64,000 nucleotides of DNA, taken from contig CP136069.1 in the NCBI GenBank assembly GCA_032622095.1, forward strand, positions 188,285,122 to 188,349,121, read 5' to 3'. Position numbers and translations under genes: made by a program. This document shows positions 1 through 11,790 of this stretch, piece by piece (position 1 is the stretch's first letter; every line of letters begins with the position of its first letter). The DNA is from Siphonodentalium dalli (Eukaryota; Mollusca; Scaphopoda; Gadilida; Siphonodentaliidae). The notes under the pieces are model-generated. The model did no database searches. It saw only the letters and a list, made by a program, of their open reading frames with translations, and had not been told where the DNA came from.

Positions 1-30
1 GAATAAACAATTTGAATTGAATTGAATTGG
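1..30 (+). mobile_element. 3' tail of a LINE (AATTG repeats)
   Basis: The window opens with AATAAACAATTTGAATTG followed by further AATTG units. This is a polyadenylation-like AATAAA plus a short simple-repeat tail, as found at the 3' end of many invertebrate LINEs. The LINE at 25600-27695 ends in a similar AATAAACAATTCAATG. Only the tail lies in the window, so the body would be upstream. Confidence 0.5.
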
Positions 31-31
31 T

Positions 32-516
32 GCCATAGCTATCCATGTCGCCCGCTGATTTTCCGCACAATGAGTCGACTGGACCAAATTAACCATTGCT
101 TTTCACCAAGATTGATCTCTACTCATTACGTTTTGCTAAATTGTATTAACGACGATATATATACTTGCACGATGGGTCGTCCAGAATTGTGTTTGACCGT
201 GGCCTAGTGGCAATTTCTCATTGACTCACATATATATCATTATTGTGGTATGTTTTTTATATGATCTCAATGCATGCATGTTTATCTACTTATATTAATT
301 TCATTAGTAAGAACAATCATGGCTGTTGAGATGGGTTATTCAATAAGTATCAAGTGGACTTGTGTGTTGGCATGCAAAATATAACACTGCGTGTTGAGTA
401 AAGATCAACATCGACAAGACATTCAGGTAGATACATCCTTGAGAGATCGACCGTCGCTGGTAGACTCATTGTGCGAATTTTCAGGGGGCGACATGGCTTG
501 CTATATCATATTAATT
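32..516. mobile_element. Palindrome-ended MITE, copy 1
   Basis: The left arm (32-78) contains CCATGTCGCCCGCTG and GCACAATGAGTC. The right arm (463-510) carries the reverse complement with a few mismatches. A second copy with the same arms is at 5926-6445 and shares much of the interior. No transposase frame is present, so it is non-autonomous. Superfamily is not resolved because no clean target duplication is visible. Confidence 0.65.
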
Positions 517-636
517 ATGACAACCAATTGTCACCAAACTCCACCATAATAAATTATCACACCTACTATGCCATAGCTACTGTGGTACGTGTGTCCGCAG
601 CCATTATGGTGAAGTTTGGTGACAATTGGCCGTCAT
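517..636. mobile_element. Short inverted-repeat element beside MITE copy 1
   Basis: Arms of about 33 bp (517-549 and 604-636) are near-perfect inverted copies built around CCAATTGTCACCAAACT, separated by about 54 bp. The left arm and middle recur at 6448-6540, where the right arm is missing. The repeated association with the neighbouring MITE suggests one composite family rather than two chance neighbours. Confidence 0.6.
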
Positions 637-646
637 ATTTAATATT

Positions 647-760
647 AGTCTGGTCGATAAAAGGTTTGACCTAAAATATATTAGGACTAAGTTGGTTTTT
701 ATTCTAATTTGAAGAGGAATATATCCACTACAACATATCGAAAATCGGCTAAAATGCCCA
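647..760 (+). repeat. Left arm of a long-range inverted repeat
   Basis: The stretch from the GGTCGATAAAAGG region through GGACTAAGTTGG to AATCGGCTAAAATG is inverted and diverged at 5800-5923. The two arms enclose about 5 kb that includes the L2/CR1-like LINE. They could be terminal repeats of one large element or two independent insertions of one family. Confidence 0.55.
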
Positions 761-2420
761 TTTTCGACCTTGTGAAGTACGTTTTTCTGCAATATCCTTC
801 ATCGGCGACACCAGAACGCATTAATCCTCCATCCGATATATACCAGATTGTGTGAAATTAGAGTATAGAGGGCGAATAGAGTGACAAGGACAGAAAATAA
901 TGCATTCGCGGCGATGAAATGGCTGCCAAAATGGCCGCAACTCCAATCCATACTACGACGAAAGCAACATATTGGATAACCACTTATAAGCGAAAATACA
1001 CATTGGTAATTTACAAGTATGTTGTTATATATCTTTAAAGGTACACATATAATTAAAACAGGTCTAACTGAATGATTTATCGATCACTGAAACGCACGTT
1101 AACCCAGTGATTTATGTTCGGGTTTTCTGCTTAGAATGCATCCAAGCAGTCGGGCCAAAAACAGTTATTTAGGGCATGCAACACACGAAGTAATATTTCG
1201 TCACACAGTGCGTTGTAGTTTCATTTGGAATGATGATTAATTATTGAATGTAACGCAGAAACTGAAGTCCACGCCCTTGCTGTGTAAATACTAGTTATAT
1301 TTCCGGAATTTCCAAACTCTCCGTGATAATAAACCATACACGTATGTCGTAATACTGATTATAATGTAAAGAAACACTCATCTCTTCAACATAATAGTAC
1401 CCTATATTATCTCACTAGATCGAAGAGACTGTACATCGTACATTTTATTTAATACTAATTTTCATACTGCTTCCAACCAGGTTTCTTAGTAGACAATTTT
1501 GTTCAAATTACTTCAATCGGCACTTTACAACGGGAATATGTACCACACAATGCACAATATTAGTTTTCAGTATCTTGTTGTTTGAAATTAAATTACCATT
1601 GCCACCCACCTACTTGCGCTAAATATCAGGTCATCAGCGTTAAAAGTTATTAGTTCTGCGTTTACCATTCACTCAATGTTGCTATCTATGGTTTTGTATG
1701 CAGCAGATATGTGTTACATTATGGAGAATGGGTAAACGCGGCGATGCGGTTGCAGAAAAGGTAGTACGTATCGCGTATATGTGGCCTTAGTGCATTTAAG
1801 CACATATAATTTCGAGGTATAAATAGTCTCTGCCACAGAGTATGTAGGCAAATTTGGTTATGTTGAGAATTTATTGAAGATAGTTGATTGTACTCCTTTG
1901 TATTTTGATAAATTGCGTTCATGGTAAACCACCATGTATTTGTGTGACAAAAGCGAAATATTCGTGTTTAGTGACTTGACCGGAGGCAACTATGACTGCT
2001 ATTTTAAGACACAGACAATAGGATATATACATTTTGTCTAGTATCATATGAATAGCTCTCATACTGTTCTATAGTAGTGAATTTTGACATATTTGGCGTT
2101 GTAGATTTAAATATAAATGATTATCGGTCATATTCGTGAGACTGTTTTCGTTACATACGTTCTGCTTCTAGAAAAGGTCACATAGTCAATACATCCCTAT
2201 TAGATCACATTTAACTGTTTAATTACACATATATTACGCGATTCAAGATAAACAGTACAGATAAAACTGCGTTATTATTTTGTTTCTTGACGCCCAAAAA
2301 GTCCATATTTAATTGTTGTATGAGACCTGGCTTTCGTTTGCTCTCTCGCGAGATACATTAGACAGAATTCTTACATCTATTATTAAAAGCTCCCCGTATA
2401 CTCTGAAATCATTCTTCCCA
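761..2420. other. Gene-free stretch
   Basis: I see no coding frame, tandem array or strong inverted repeat here. Short open frames are A+T-rich and look like chance. Confidence 0.5.
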
Positions 2421-2435
2421 GTATAATGGCATACA

Positions 2436-3462
2436 ATGACATACAGTGTACAGCAACTCAAATTAATTAACGCTCAGTGGAAATCACTGCCCAGTCTCTC
2501 TACACTTGCCACAACGAAACTTCTCGGAATAAACCGCGACTCGCTTGATGATCACTTATCACAGCCTTCGGCGTACAAAAAGCGGCGTAGACGAGGAAAG
2601 AGGGGCGGCAGACGTAAACATCGATCCACCTCTTCCCGTCTTGTTCTGAAAACAGTAGACTCAAAACACGTCCAGCCTGATGTTCTCAAAGTGTGTCTAG
2701 TGAATGCAAGATCAGTCAGGAACAAGTCTTCAGCTATTTTCGATCTGATTGAAGACAAGGGGATCGACATGTTATTCATCACCGAAACATGGCTTCGTGA
2801 ATCCGGCGACGGGGTTGTCATGTGTGAATTGACACCACCCGGGTACGAACTGCATTCATCCCCCAGATTATCTGGCACGGGAGGCGGAATCGCTCTCGTA
2901 CATCGAGAATCCTTTCCTGTAAGGGCTACAGCGATCTGTAGATTTGAAACTTTCGAAGCCTGTGAGTTTAAATTAGATTTCTCAGGCCAGACTCTGACAT
3001 TTGTATGTCTATATCGACCTCCACACAGTAAGGAGAATAATCTCAAAACATCTAACAATTTGCAACCACTTTCCAGAGTTTATCAGTGATTATGTTTGCC
3101 GGGGTGGACGGCTTGTTCTATTGTGAGATTTTAACCTTCATTTTGACTCTATTACAAACTCCAATGTCCTATCGGTTAAAACCTGCTTGAATGACTACAA
3201 CCTCCAGCAAGTCGTTGCGAATGCCACAAACGATCACGGCCACGTTATCGACTGGGTATTTATTCGTGCCGGGGACCCTGAGTTGAGTTTTCTAGACGTC
3301 GCTGACATGGACATCGCCGACCATTATGCTATCACGTTCAGCCTCGACGTCACCAAACCACCCATAGTAGTTGATCAGATCACCTCTACGAAACTCAAAG
3401 ATCCTGTCTCTTTTCGAGCTGAAATTTTGAAACGCATCACTTCGGATCTGCTGTCTGTGTGA
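2436..3462 (+). pseudogene. LINE endonuclease region (broken)
   Basis: The frame from 2436 to 3089 starts with a Lys/Arg-rich patch around residue 50 and continues into an apurinic-endonuclease fold. Visible motifs are VNARSVRNK, TETWL, GTGGGIAL and CLYRPPHS. The frame then breaks. At about 3120-3145 the conserved GDFN motif reads stop-DFN because a TGA replaces the glycine codon. Resumed coding at 3187-3462 includes HVIDWVF and ADHYAI, the C-terminal endonuclease motifs. The enzyme would nick target DNA for target-primed reverse transcription, but this copy cannot make it. Confidence 0.8.
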
Positions 3463-3757
3463 TCCAACAGAAGCTTTCAGTGCCATCCTTAGGAATGTTC
3501 TCGATGACTTCGCTCCAACTGTTACGAGGGAGATTCACCGTCGCCCGTCAGCACCATGGATGAATGCTGATATACAAGAAGCCAAGCGAACATGACGCCA
3601 GCTTGAACGGCAGTGGCGTAAGAGCGGTCTATATTGCCATAGACTTCTTTATTCTCAGCAACATAAGGTCGTCCGCGCAGCCATAACATTAGCCAGGACA
3701 GACTATTATAGCGATAAAATCATTTCAGCTAGTTCGTCTATAACTCTATTCAATGTA

Positions 3758-5475
3758 GTGAATGAGTTGTCCGGAAAATTCAACCCTCTCGTGCTGCCAG
3801 AAAACGTCCCGATTGCGGACTTGCCCAATATATTCAGCACATTTTTCGAAGACAAGATCTCACGAATTCGGGCAAATCTTGACCAACACAATATTCCCAC
3901 GGAGTTTTCGACCTTCTCCGGCACAGAATTGATCTCTTTCAAGCCAGTGTCATCGGATTCTGTAAAGAAGACCATATTATCATCGCCGCCTAAATCATGC
4001 GCTCTTGATCCGCTGCCTACTAAAATACTGATTAAATTCTTAGACCTTCTTATCGAACCTATCACTGACATCATGAACTTCTGCCTAAAACATGGAACCG
4101 TTCCTTACCGTTTCAAACAAGCAGCTATCACACCTCTCATCAAAAAGAAAGGACTTAAACGGAATGACTTGAAAAATTATCGGCCTGTGTCTGGACTGCC
4201 ATTCTTGTCTAAGATTCTTGAGAAACTCGTTCTCCAGCAACTAAAGGAACATCTGGCGACAAACAACCTCATGGAAAAAATTCATTCGGCATATCGCCAG
4301 TTCCACAGCACAAAAAACCGCATTAGTTAGGATATCATCCGACCTCCTGAACGCTAAAGACAACCGTCGAGTTTCCGTCGTCACGCTGTTGGACCTATAT
4401 GCAACTTTTGATACATTAGATCACTCTGTCATGCTTAAGCGCCTGGAAGAGACCTTCGGAATCAGCGCAAAAGCATTGACCTGGTTCCAGTCTTACCTTA
4501 CTGGACGTGTTCAGATGGTACGAATCAAAGATTTATTTTCTGACAGAAAGTCTCCTAAGTTTGGAGTTCCTCAAGGCTCCGTATTAGGACCGGTTCTCTA
4601 CACGTTGTACACTCTACCTCTGGGAAACTTGATTCGGAAACATGGACTCAACGTACATATGTACGCGGACGACACGCAAATTTACGGTTCTGTCCCTCCA
4701 TATGGCCTGTCGTCTTTAATAAGAAAAGTGGAATTTTGTGTCTCTGACGTCAAGAGGTGGACGTTGTCTAATAAGCTTAAATTAAATGATGACAAAACTG
4801 AAGTAATTGTGTGTCCCCCAGCCGGTAAGCATGAACCATTCACAATCAGAAGTTTGAACATCGGTGGATGTGAAATTGAGCCTACAACGTGTGCGAAAAA
4901 TCTCGGTGTCAACATTTCTAATTCGTTATCCATGGACGCTCAAGTACAATACATTTCCCGTACAATACTAATTGAACTTATGCGCCTTAGTCGTCATCGT
5001 CCATACTTAACAATGCCTGCGGCGAAAACGGTTGCTTGTTGTAATATTATGATCCATGTCTCTCCAATTTTGAAAAACCTACATTGGCTCCCAGTGCGCG
5101 CGCGAATTGATTTCAAGTTAGCAACGTTCTGCTATCGTCACTTTAATTCACCTGCACCAGCATATATATCGGACATTCTTACGTTGTATGTACCAGGTCG
5201 TGATAACCTCCGTTCATAGGAAAAACAGCTTCTGGCTGTTCACATGGGTAAATATAAGAAAATTGAACGTCGACTGTTTACACACGCCGCACCAAGTGTC
5301 TGGAACTCCACCCCTCTCGACATTCGTCGTTCGCACTCTATCGACATCTTCAAGCAACGACTTAAGACGCACCTGTTCAATATTTACCCGCACACAACTG
5401 GCCGTAGATAGCAACATTGCATCATTCTCCGTATCCACTGATAGTAAATATTCTAATGTCTGTACATGTATATAA
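3758..5475 (+). pseudogene. LINE reverse transcriptase region (broken)
   Basis: Segments at 3758-4330 and 4389-5219 form one RT. They join if one A is removed from the A-run near 4310. Motifs in order are LKNYRPVSGLPFLSKILEK, ATFDTLDHS (motif A, with Thr at a usually Ala position), GVPQGSVLGP (motif B) and YADDTQIYG (motif C, catalytic aspartates kept). After a stop at 5217-5219 the frame continues with the conserved C-terminal block WNSTPLDIRRS and FKQRLKTHLF. RT family membership is secure; the exact clade (L2 or CR1) is inferred from motif style. Confidence 0.85.
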
Positions 5476-5556
5476 CCTGCATATAGAGTCCCAAGCGCTT
5501 CGGGCTACACCAGGGATGAAGCGCTATACAAATGCTATATATTATTATTATTATAA

Positions 5557-5799
5557 TTCGAGGGCTTGTTCGTTCTTATTCAATTTTCCACAAATTGTAA
5601 ATTTCATATGATTTTGTCCATTTTGGCGGCCATATTGGGACAGGCATTCTACCGATATGGCTTACGACTAAGCATTATTTGTGTGTATTTTATTTTATTA
5701 CTAATTTGGTATTAGTTGGCGCCCCTACCACCGAAATTCAGAATTTTTCGATACCAACTCCCATCATGGACGCCATCTTGGATTACAGAAAATGCTCAA
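5557..5799. other. Flank between LINE tail and inverted-repeat arm
   Basis: A+T-rich sequence with no coding signal. GGCGGCCATATTGGG near 5622 and GACGCCATCTTGG near 5769 are short matching fragments typical of old dispersed repeats. Confidence 0.4.
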
Positions 5800-5923
5800 A
5801 GCGGATTTTAGCCGATTTTGGATATGTTATAGAGGATACATTCCTCTTCAAAATGGAATAGAAACCAACTTAGTCCAAATTTATTCTAGGTTGACCCTAA
5901 AATTTTAGTTTAGCGACCGGACT
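5800..5923 (-). repeat. Right arm of the long-range inverted repeat
   Basis: Inverted and diverged partner of 647-760. Its outer end reads TTTAGCGACCGGACTATATG and abuts the palindromic MITE at 5926. Confidence 0.55.
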
Positions 5924-5925
5924 AT

Positions 5926-6445
5926 ATGACATATCTAGCCATGTCGCCCGCTGAGTTTCCGCACAATGAATTGACTGGACCAATTAACCCATCGCGTTAC
6001 ACCAAGGTTGAGCTCTACTCATTACATTTTGCTACATTGTATGCTCTACGATATGTATATAATTGCACGATCGATCGTCCAGAATTGTGTTTGACCATGG
6101 CAATCCATTTACTCACATATCATGCACGTTTTATTGATATGATATCAATGCATGTTTATCTACTTGTATTAATTTCATGGGTATTAAGACAATTCCCCGG
6201 TTGGGTTTTTGTTATTTTGCGACGTTTAGTTCTACGAATAATTCTGCTAACATTATCATGTGGGCCAATGAAGCTGTGTCGGAACTGTTGTGGGAAATGC
6301 AGCTGAGAGAAAGTATCTGGAATAAACAAAGCGAACTCTATATATATGCAAGGACCAAAACAATAAACAGGCTGATTATAATGAACTTTAGAAGACTTAT
6401 TGTGCGAATATGCAGCGGGCGACATGGCTAGCTATGGCATATTAA
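5926..6445. mobile_element. Palindrome-ended MITE, copy 2
   Basis: The left arm begins at about 5926 and includes CCATGTCGCCCGCTGAG. The right arm (6393-6442) is its inverted counterpart with GCAGCGGGCGACATGG. The interior matches copy 1, for example CGTCCAGAATTGTGTTTGAC at both 179 and 6070. A half copy of the short inverted-repeat element follows at 6448-6540. Confidence 0.65.
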
Positions 6446-6540
6446 GTATGACGGCCAATTGTCACCAAACTTCACCATAATAAATTGTCACATCTACTAT
6501 GCCATCGCTACTGTGGTACGTGTGTCCGCAGCCAATAGGA

Positions 6541-7239
6541 CGCTTATAATTTACCGAATTCAATCAACAACTCGTTGGTATTGGATATGCGGGAGAAACA
6601 ACACCGTTTGGGGGCCGAACTAAACAACGAGGTGTATATCTGACTTATGCAGCGAATCTTACTCAATGGGTATAAAAAAGCTACATTTATTTCTGTTTTA
6701 ATGGGAGGACCGTCAATTAAGAATAGATTGAGGTTCATGTTACCATTAACGCGCTAAGCGATGGAACTTCATATTTGGGAAAGATTGGAGTCAGTTATAA
6801 GCCCAAAACTGTATATGTAATAAACTATATTTAATTATGACTGATTATAACTGATGTGTATATATCATGTGATATTTTGGATCAACTTACACATTAACTT
6901 AGGATTAAAGTGCAACCAAATAATGACCTAATAACCCAGTCGCGATATGAGTCCAAGTTGGAACTTGTGCCCAGGTCATCACTCGGAATAAGTTAATACA
7001 CTTTATGAAGAAACAAACAGCTAAAAGGGTCTCGTTTTCATGGTAATATACTGACTAACTGGCTCGTTTTCTAGACTATTACAATTGATGGACCATAACA
7101 AGGATTTCACAGACTGGTGTAAGGGGAGGTAACAAAACAATAACAGACCTAAAATAGATGTGATTTATTGAATGTTCTGGATGAATGATTGACAAATGAG
7201 TATTATAATATAATGGTTATTTCTAGTTTGAGATCACGT
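6541..7239. other. Gene-free stretch
   Basis: No coding frame or structured repeat recognised. The boundary with the LINE fragment downstream is not sharp and was set where RT similarity becomes visible. Confidence 0.4.
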
Positions 7240-8735
7240 GGTCAACTATTGGAGAAAGGCAGGGATGTACTGTGTCTCCCACACTATTTAATATTTTGAT
7301 AGATGACATATCCGAAATGTTTGATCAGTCATGCTCTCCTGTGAATATTTGGAACACCGCCATCAATCATCTTCTTTTTGCCGATGACCTTATCTTATTA
7401 TCTGACTCACAGGATGGTTTACAAAACTGCCTGAATAAGTTACAAGTATATGTAAATAACAACAACCTTGCAATTAATACCGAAAAAAGTAAATGCATGG
7501 TATTTCTAAAAAGAAAAACTCCTTTAAGATTGGCAATCTTCCCATTGCACTTGTTGATGAGTACACATATTTAGGCGTTAGATTCTGTGCTAATGGGTCA
7601 TTGAGAAAAGCACAACATGAAGTAAGCAGCAAGGGCATGAAGGCACTCTATTCGCTTGTTAGGTCACTACAACAACACGATATATTCTCAATTAATTTGT
7701 GGATCAAACTGTATGATAATCTCATTAAACCCATTACACTATATGGTTGCGAAATATGGGCATCTGATATGAACCTCAACAATATAGATACTGCGCCATG
7801 TGAATCGTCTCATCTCAATTTTTGCAAACGAGCACTTGGAGTAAACAGGAAAGCATCAAATCACGCGGTACGCGCTGAGCTTGGTAGATACCCCATTTTT
7901 TATGAAGCATTATCTCGTGCTACTAAATGTGCGTTAAAAATATCGACTCTAGACAAAGATTCCCTCGTGCATAAATCAGCCACAATGTCCGATGACCGCA
8001 TAATCCCAAATAAGTTGTTCTTTAGCTTCGACATTCAAAAAATTACGGACATCATTGATAAAACTGACCAATATTTGAAAAAAATTCATCACACAATTTG
8101 TGATAGTTTCATGATTGACCATGTGTCGTGTTTCAGAAGAGAGATATATAACGATGAAAAACCATCAGGTAAGAACAAATTGAGGGTGTATAGAGAAATA
8201 ATAAGTGATTACCGATTGGAACCATATTTGGACATTTGGACAAAAATATCGAAGTAAGAAAGATCTTCAGCAAATTGCGGATTAGCAATCATACTCTAGA
8301 AATTGAAAAAGGGCGCCATAAACAACCGAAGATTCCCGTAGACAAGAAAATATGCAGATAGTGTGGGTTGGAAACGGAAACAGAGGAACATTTTATTTTA
8401 GTGTCCTATTTACAAAAGCATTCGTCTCCGTTTCTTTGACGAAATAAATAAAGCAAATAACAAGTTTACTAATATGACTGATACACAAAAATGAATTTTC
8501 ATACTGCGAAATGATAAAACAGAAACGTGCAATATCATCTGTAACATGGTCCGTCTCTTTTTCCACAAAAGGTGTCAAACACCAGATTTTCAACAACAAA
8601 CGTGATACTTTTTCATTTTAATTATGATTACATTTGTGTACAATTATTGTATCATATATATACTTATTGTTATTTATGTTGTGACATCGGCCCCGTGTGG
8701 GTGTATTTGTCAATAAACTTATCTTATCTTATAAC
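7240..8735 (+). mobile_element. 5'-truncated LINE fragment with TTATC-type tail
   Basis: The fragment begins inside an RT domain and runs to AATAAACTTATCTTATCTTA at 8714-8733, an AATAAA plus pentamer-repeat tail typical of target-primed retrotransposition. Its RT belongs to a different lineage from the LINE at 2421, and is closer in motif style and C-terminal zinc motif to the LINE at 25600. Confidence 0.8.
7250..8405 (+). pseudogene. RT and C-terminal region of the LINE fragment (broken)
   Basis: RT motif B reads GERQGCTVSPTLFNILIDD and motif C reads LLFADDLILLSDS. A one-base shift near 7500-7510 moves the frame, which then runs 7493-8257 through YTYLGVRF and LYGCEIW, the thumb and connection region of such LINEs. 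Another shift near 8250 and a TGA-like break (ICR-stop-CGLETETEEH) interrupt a terminal Cys/His motif at 8350-8400. The copy lacks the endonuclease and RT fingers. Confidence 0.8.
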
Positions 8736-8814
8736 GAGGCGAAGCCTAAATATTCATAGTATGTGAGATCACCCAATAAATGCTAAATTCGACTACAGGT
8801 TTGATAATTTGTAC

Positions 8815-9025
8815 AAAGGGAGCTTAACCGAGAAAGGGTCCCTAAAGAAATGATGCTTATCACTAAATCTCGGAAACCCAAACTCGGCCCACTCCCTGAG
8901 AATCATATGTGCATATGTTTTAAAAGAAAGGGGCTTTAACTGAGTAAGGGTCCCTAAATAAATGCATATCACTAAATCCCGGAAACCCAAACTCAGCCCA
9001 CCCCCTGAGAATCATAGGTGCATAG
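8815..9025. repeat. Tandem duplication, two units of about 100-110 bp
   Basis: Units at 8815-8918 and 8926-9025 share GGGTCCCTAAA, CGGAAACCCAAACTC and CCTGAGAATCATA. They differ by small indels. No coding content. Confidence 0.75.
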
Positions 9026-9470
9026 ACATTGAGTTTCATTATATAAACGGACATAAATGATTCACCTCTGTGCGTCAAAATATGACCACGGAATAACAAA
9101 GAAACAAATAATAATATAACTTTTCATCCACCCAACCCAATAAGTAAAAATAAATTTGTTAAAGTCCACCCCTCTATCAATAATAAAGCGTGACTACCAA
9201 CATTTCCATAAAGACTACCCCTAATCATTATTAATGTATGACTATAAACAAAATATTCTCATTACAACAACTACCTACATCTATCAATAATAAATCAGGG
9301 TTACTGACATATTTTTTCGTATGTCCAATGACATTATTTGAAAGTAAAAATGTGTATATATTTCTTACAATATCAGATAGTGAAGGCTCTAGAAACGTCG
9401 GTCAAGGCATGAAGATAAAACTCGAATATAATTGATTATAAAATACAGTTAAGGAAGTCTGACATAATAA
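9026..9470. other. Gene-free stretch
   Basis: A+T-rich sequence with loose repeats of a GACTA(C/T)-plus-ATTAATAAT theme but no clear unit. No gene signal. Confidence 0.35.
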
Positions 9471-10110
9471 TAAAGAGCGTTCTATTTATTTCAGTTAGTC
9501 AGACTCGACAGCATAATCTGACGTGTATGACAAACAGGGGTCAGATTATCTCGAATACGAATTGTTATTTACTAACTTGGAAACCGGCAACAATAAAGAC
9601 CATTGCTTTTATCAGCTAGTCGGTCTCGACAGCATAGTCTGACATTTATGACAAAGAGGTGTCACATTACGTATAGAGAAACATTAAGACACATAAAACT
9701 CCTGTCATGGTGCGGCTCGAAATTTCCCAATGATATATAAACGGAAAAATGGGAGTTAACTCTATTTGAGAATCTTATCAAATTATACACATCATTTGAC
9801 ATATCATTTATCAGGGGACAATAAACTGAACGTTGACATATAGGCTAAATTTCTTGAACACCAAAACCCGAACATTAGTTATACCGAAATATAGAAATGA
9901 CACCCTTTCGGATATACATGGTCCATAACAACACACGACTTTCTGCACTTCCGGTAAAACTACTCACGGTGCGGCTCGGAATTTCCCAATGATACATATA
10001 ACCGGCAAAATGGGAGCTAACTCTATTTGAGAATCTCAGCAAATTATATACATTATTTGACATTCAGACTCATCGCATCAGCTTCCGGTTGAGTGATAGA
10101 ACGCTCTTTA
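9471..10110. mobile_element. Non-autonomous element with 14-bp perfect TIRs
   Basis: AAAGAGCGTTCTAT at 9472-9485 is exactly inverted at 10096-10109, and both ends are preceded outward by TA. Inside are two direct duplications: 9495-9540 with 9613-9665, and 9708-9804 with 9966-10062. The latter shares AATTTCCCAATGATA and CTCTATTTGAGAATCT. There is no transposase. A TA target would fit Tc1/mariner, but that is inference. Confidence 0.6.
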
Positions 10111-10305
10111 AACAACAAATGCCGGGATGGTCGACAAAGCCGACCCCATCGTATTAAATTCGATTTACTACATTCCTGTACTCATCGAAGTTGGTATATT
10201 CTATCTGATTTTACAAACTAAATCAAATAATACAAACTAAAGATACTGGCATGCAACAATAATGACATAATGAGAGAACAGTATACAGTTGTCGCCCGTT
10301 GTCGA

Positions 10306-10414
10306 GGGAGACATTGAGATTTGTCACCCGCTCGAGAACGGAATGTCTCCCGAGGAGCGAAGCTCTGAGGGAGACATTCCGTTCTCGAGCGGGTGACAAA
10401 TCTCAATGTCTCCC
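10306..10414. repeat. Perfect 46-bp-arm hairpin
   Basis: Arms 10306-10351 and 10369-10414 are exact inverted copies (core CACCCGCTCGAGAACGGAAT) around a 17-base loop. The loop holds a smaller stem, GAGC-GAA-GCTC. Its G+C content is well above the surroundings. The absence of mismatches implies recent origin or active correction. Confidence 0.9.
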
Positions 10415-11198
10415 GAGAAGAAGGGCAACAACTGTTTTGTTATCCGATTATACCACAGAAAATATACTTGCCATCCACACGCACGATGTTGCACTGAGTC
10501 ACGAGTGCTTTCTTTCCCGATTATATATATTTTCAGTAACTTCTTATCGTCCCATAGGATTTCCGTTCCATAAACAATAGTCAAGCCGTTAAGCGTGTGA
10601 TAATCCGCGTTTATTTACGATCATTTTGGTGGTTAAATCGTCAATATAGGTCCATGCAATGTAAACCAATAAGCCATATAGTTATGTTCTCGTCTTCTGC
10701 AATGTGGCATATTCAATGTCGTCTTGTGTGCGCAATTTACTCGCTATGTTCATTTCATAACGGTCTTCCCCGAAAGCTATTGGGAAGTTGTCAACTTCAT
10801 TAATGTACATTCATATGTGTCAGTGCTCATGGCGATCCTCACATAAAATACTTCTATGATCACATTGCAGACATCGCGGAGGATACGCGTACAGTACTAT
10901 TCATTCGCGACAAACGTATGCATTACGTTGTCTACCAGCAAACATATATAACCAACCAACTTCAAGGGATCCTCTCTTTCAATCTTGCATCATAATGTCG
11001 ACATGAACAAATTGAATCACCGAGATGTTTCGATGTAAGAAGTAAATAATAACGCTTGTCCGATAAAAGTATCAACTTAAAAGTTCGAATATTAGTGTTC
11101 ACTAAATATATGCAAATTATCAAACACCACAACTGGTGTGTATTGCGAATCCGTGGGTATATAAGATCTATGATTTTTTAGTACGCATAGTGATGTGA
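10415..11198. other. Gene-free stretch
   Basis: Ordinary A+T-rich DNA with no coding frame I can support. Confidence 0.4.
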
Positions 11199-11282
11199 AA
11201 TAGATGAGTTACTGCAGTGTGTGTTTGGAGATATTCTTGCAATAGATGAGTTACTGCAGTGTGTGTTTGGAGATATTCTTGC
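11199..11282. repeat. Exact 42-bp tandem duplication
   Basis: The units 11199-11240 and 11241-11282 are identical and begin AATAGATGAGTTACTGCAGT. Confidence 0.9.
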
Positions 11283-11442
11283 AATATAACATCAGGCGGG
11301 CTACAAAAACAATGTCTCCCGGGTCAGCGGGCGACAGCGTGATTTGTCGCCCGGCACGTGACAGGACATGGGCAAATCAGAAGGGTGGAAATAGGGAGGA
11401 GGATAACAATGGTGCTTGTGCAAGTAAGAAGAACTGCATGAC

Positions 11443-11790
11443 CAACGTCGGTGAGTACAGTGGACTGTCAGATTACTAACGTCGGTGAGTACAGTGGACT
11501 GTCAGATTACATATTATAACGTCGGTGAGTACAGTGGACTGTCAGATTACTAACGTCGGTGAGTACAGTGGACTGTCAGATTACTAACGTCGGTGAGTAC
11601 ATTGGACTGTCAGATTACTAACGTCGGTGAGTACAGTGGACTGTCAGATTACATATTAACATCGGTGAGTACAGTGGACTGTCAGATTACATATTATAGC
11701 TCCTGGCTGTCGGTGAGTACAGTGGACTGTCAGATTATAGCTGTCGGTGAGTACAGTGGACTGTCATATTATAGCTCCTGGCTGACAATT
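11443..11790. repeat. Minisatellite, nine units with a 30-base core
   Basis: Nine copies share the core GTCGGTGAGTACAGTGGACT followed by GTCAGATTAC. Spacers vary from a few bases to an added ATATTATAGCTCCTGGCTG. Copies are almost identical in the core, so the array is young. Each unit contains GGTGAGTA, which resembles a splice donor, but there is no gene context. Confidence 0.9.

Larger units (their letters stand above)
2421..5556 (+). mobile_element. Degraded L2/CR1-type non-LTR retrotransposon
   Basis: The order is a basic N-terminal segment, an APE-type endonuclease, a reverse transcriptase, a short C-terminal region, and a 3' end in which GCGCTTCGGGC and GAAGCGCTATAC can pair before an ATT-type microsatellite. 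A short hairpin plus ATT tail is typical of CR1/L2-clade LINEs, and the RT motifs fit. The copy is inactivated by several frameshifts and stops. It lies between the inverted arms at 647-760 and 5800-5923, so it may have inserted into an older element. Confidence 0.85.

Noticed and set aside
2552-3058. A 168-codon minus-strand frame
   Set aside because: Antisense of the LINE endonuclease region, which has recognisable motifs on the plus strand.
11443-11790. A CRISPR-like array with short variable spacers
   Set aside because: The spacers are repeats of one another (ATATTATAGCTCCTGGCTG) and there are no associated genes.
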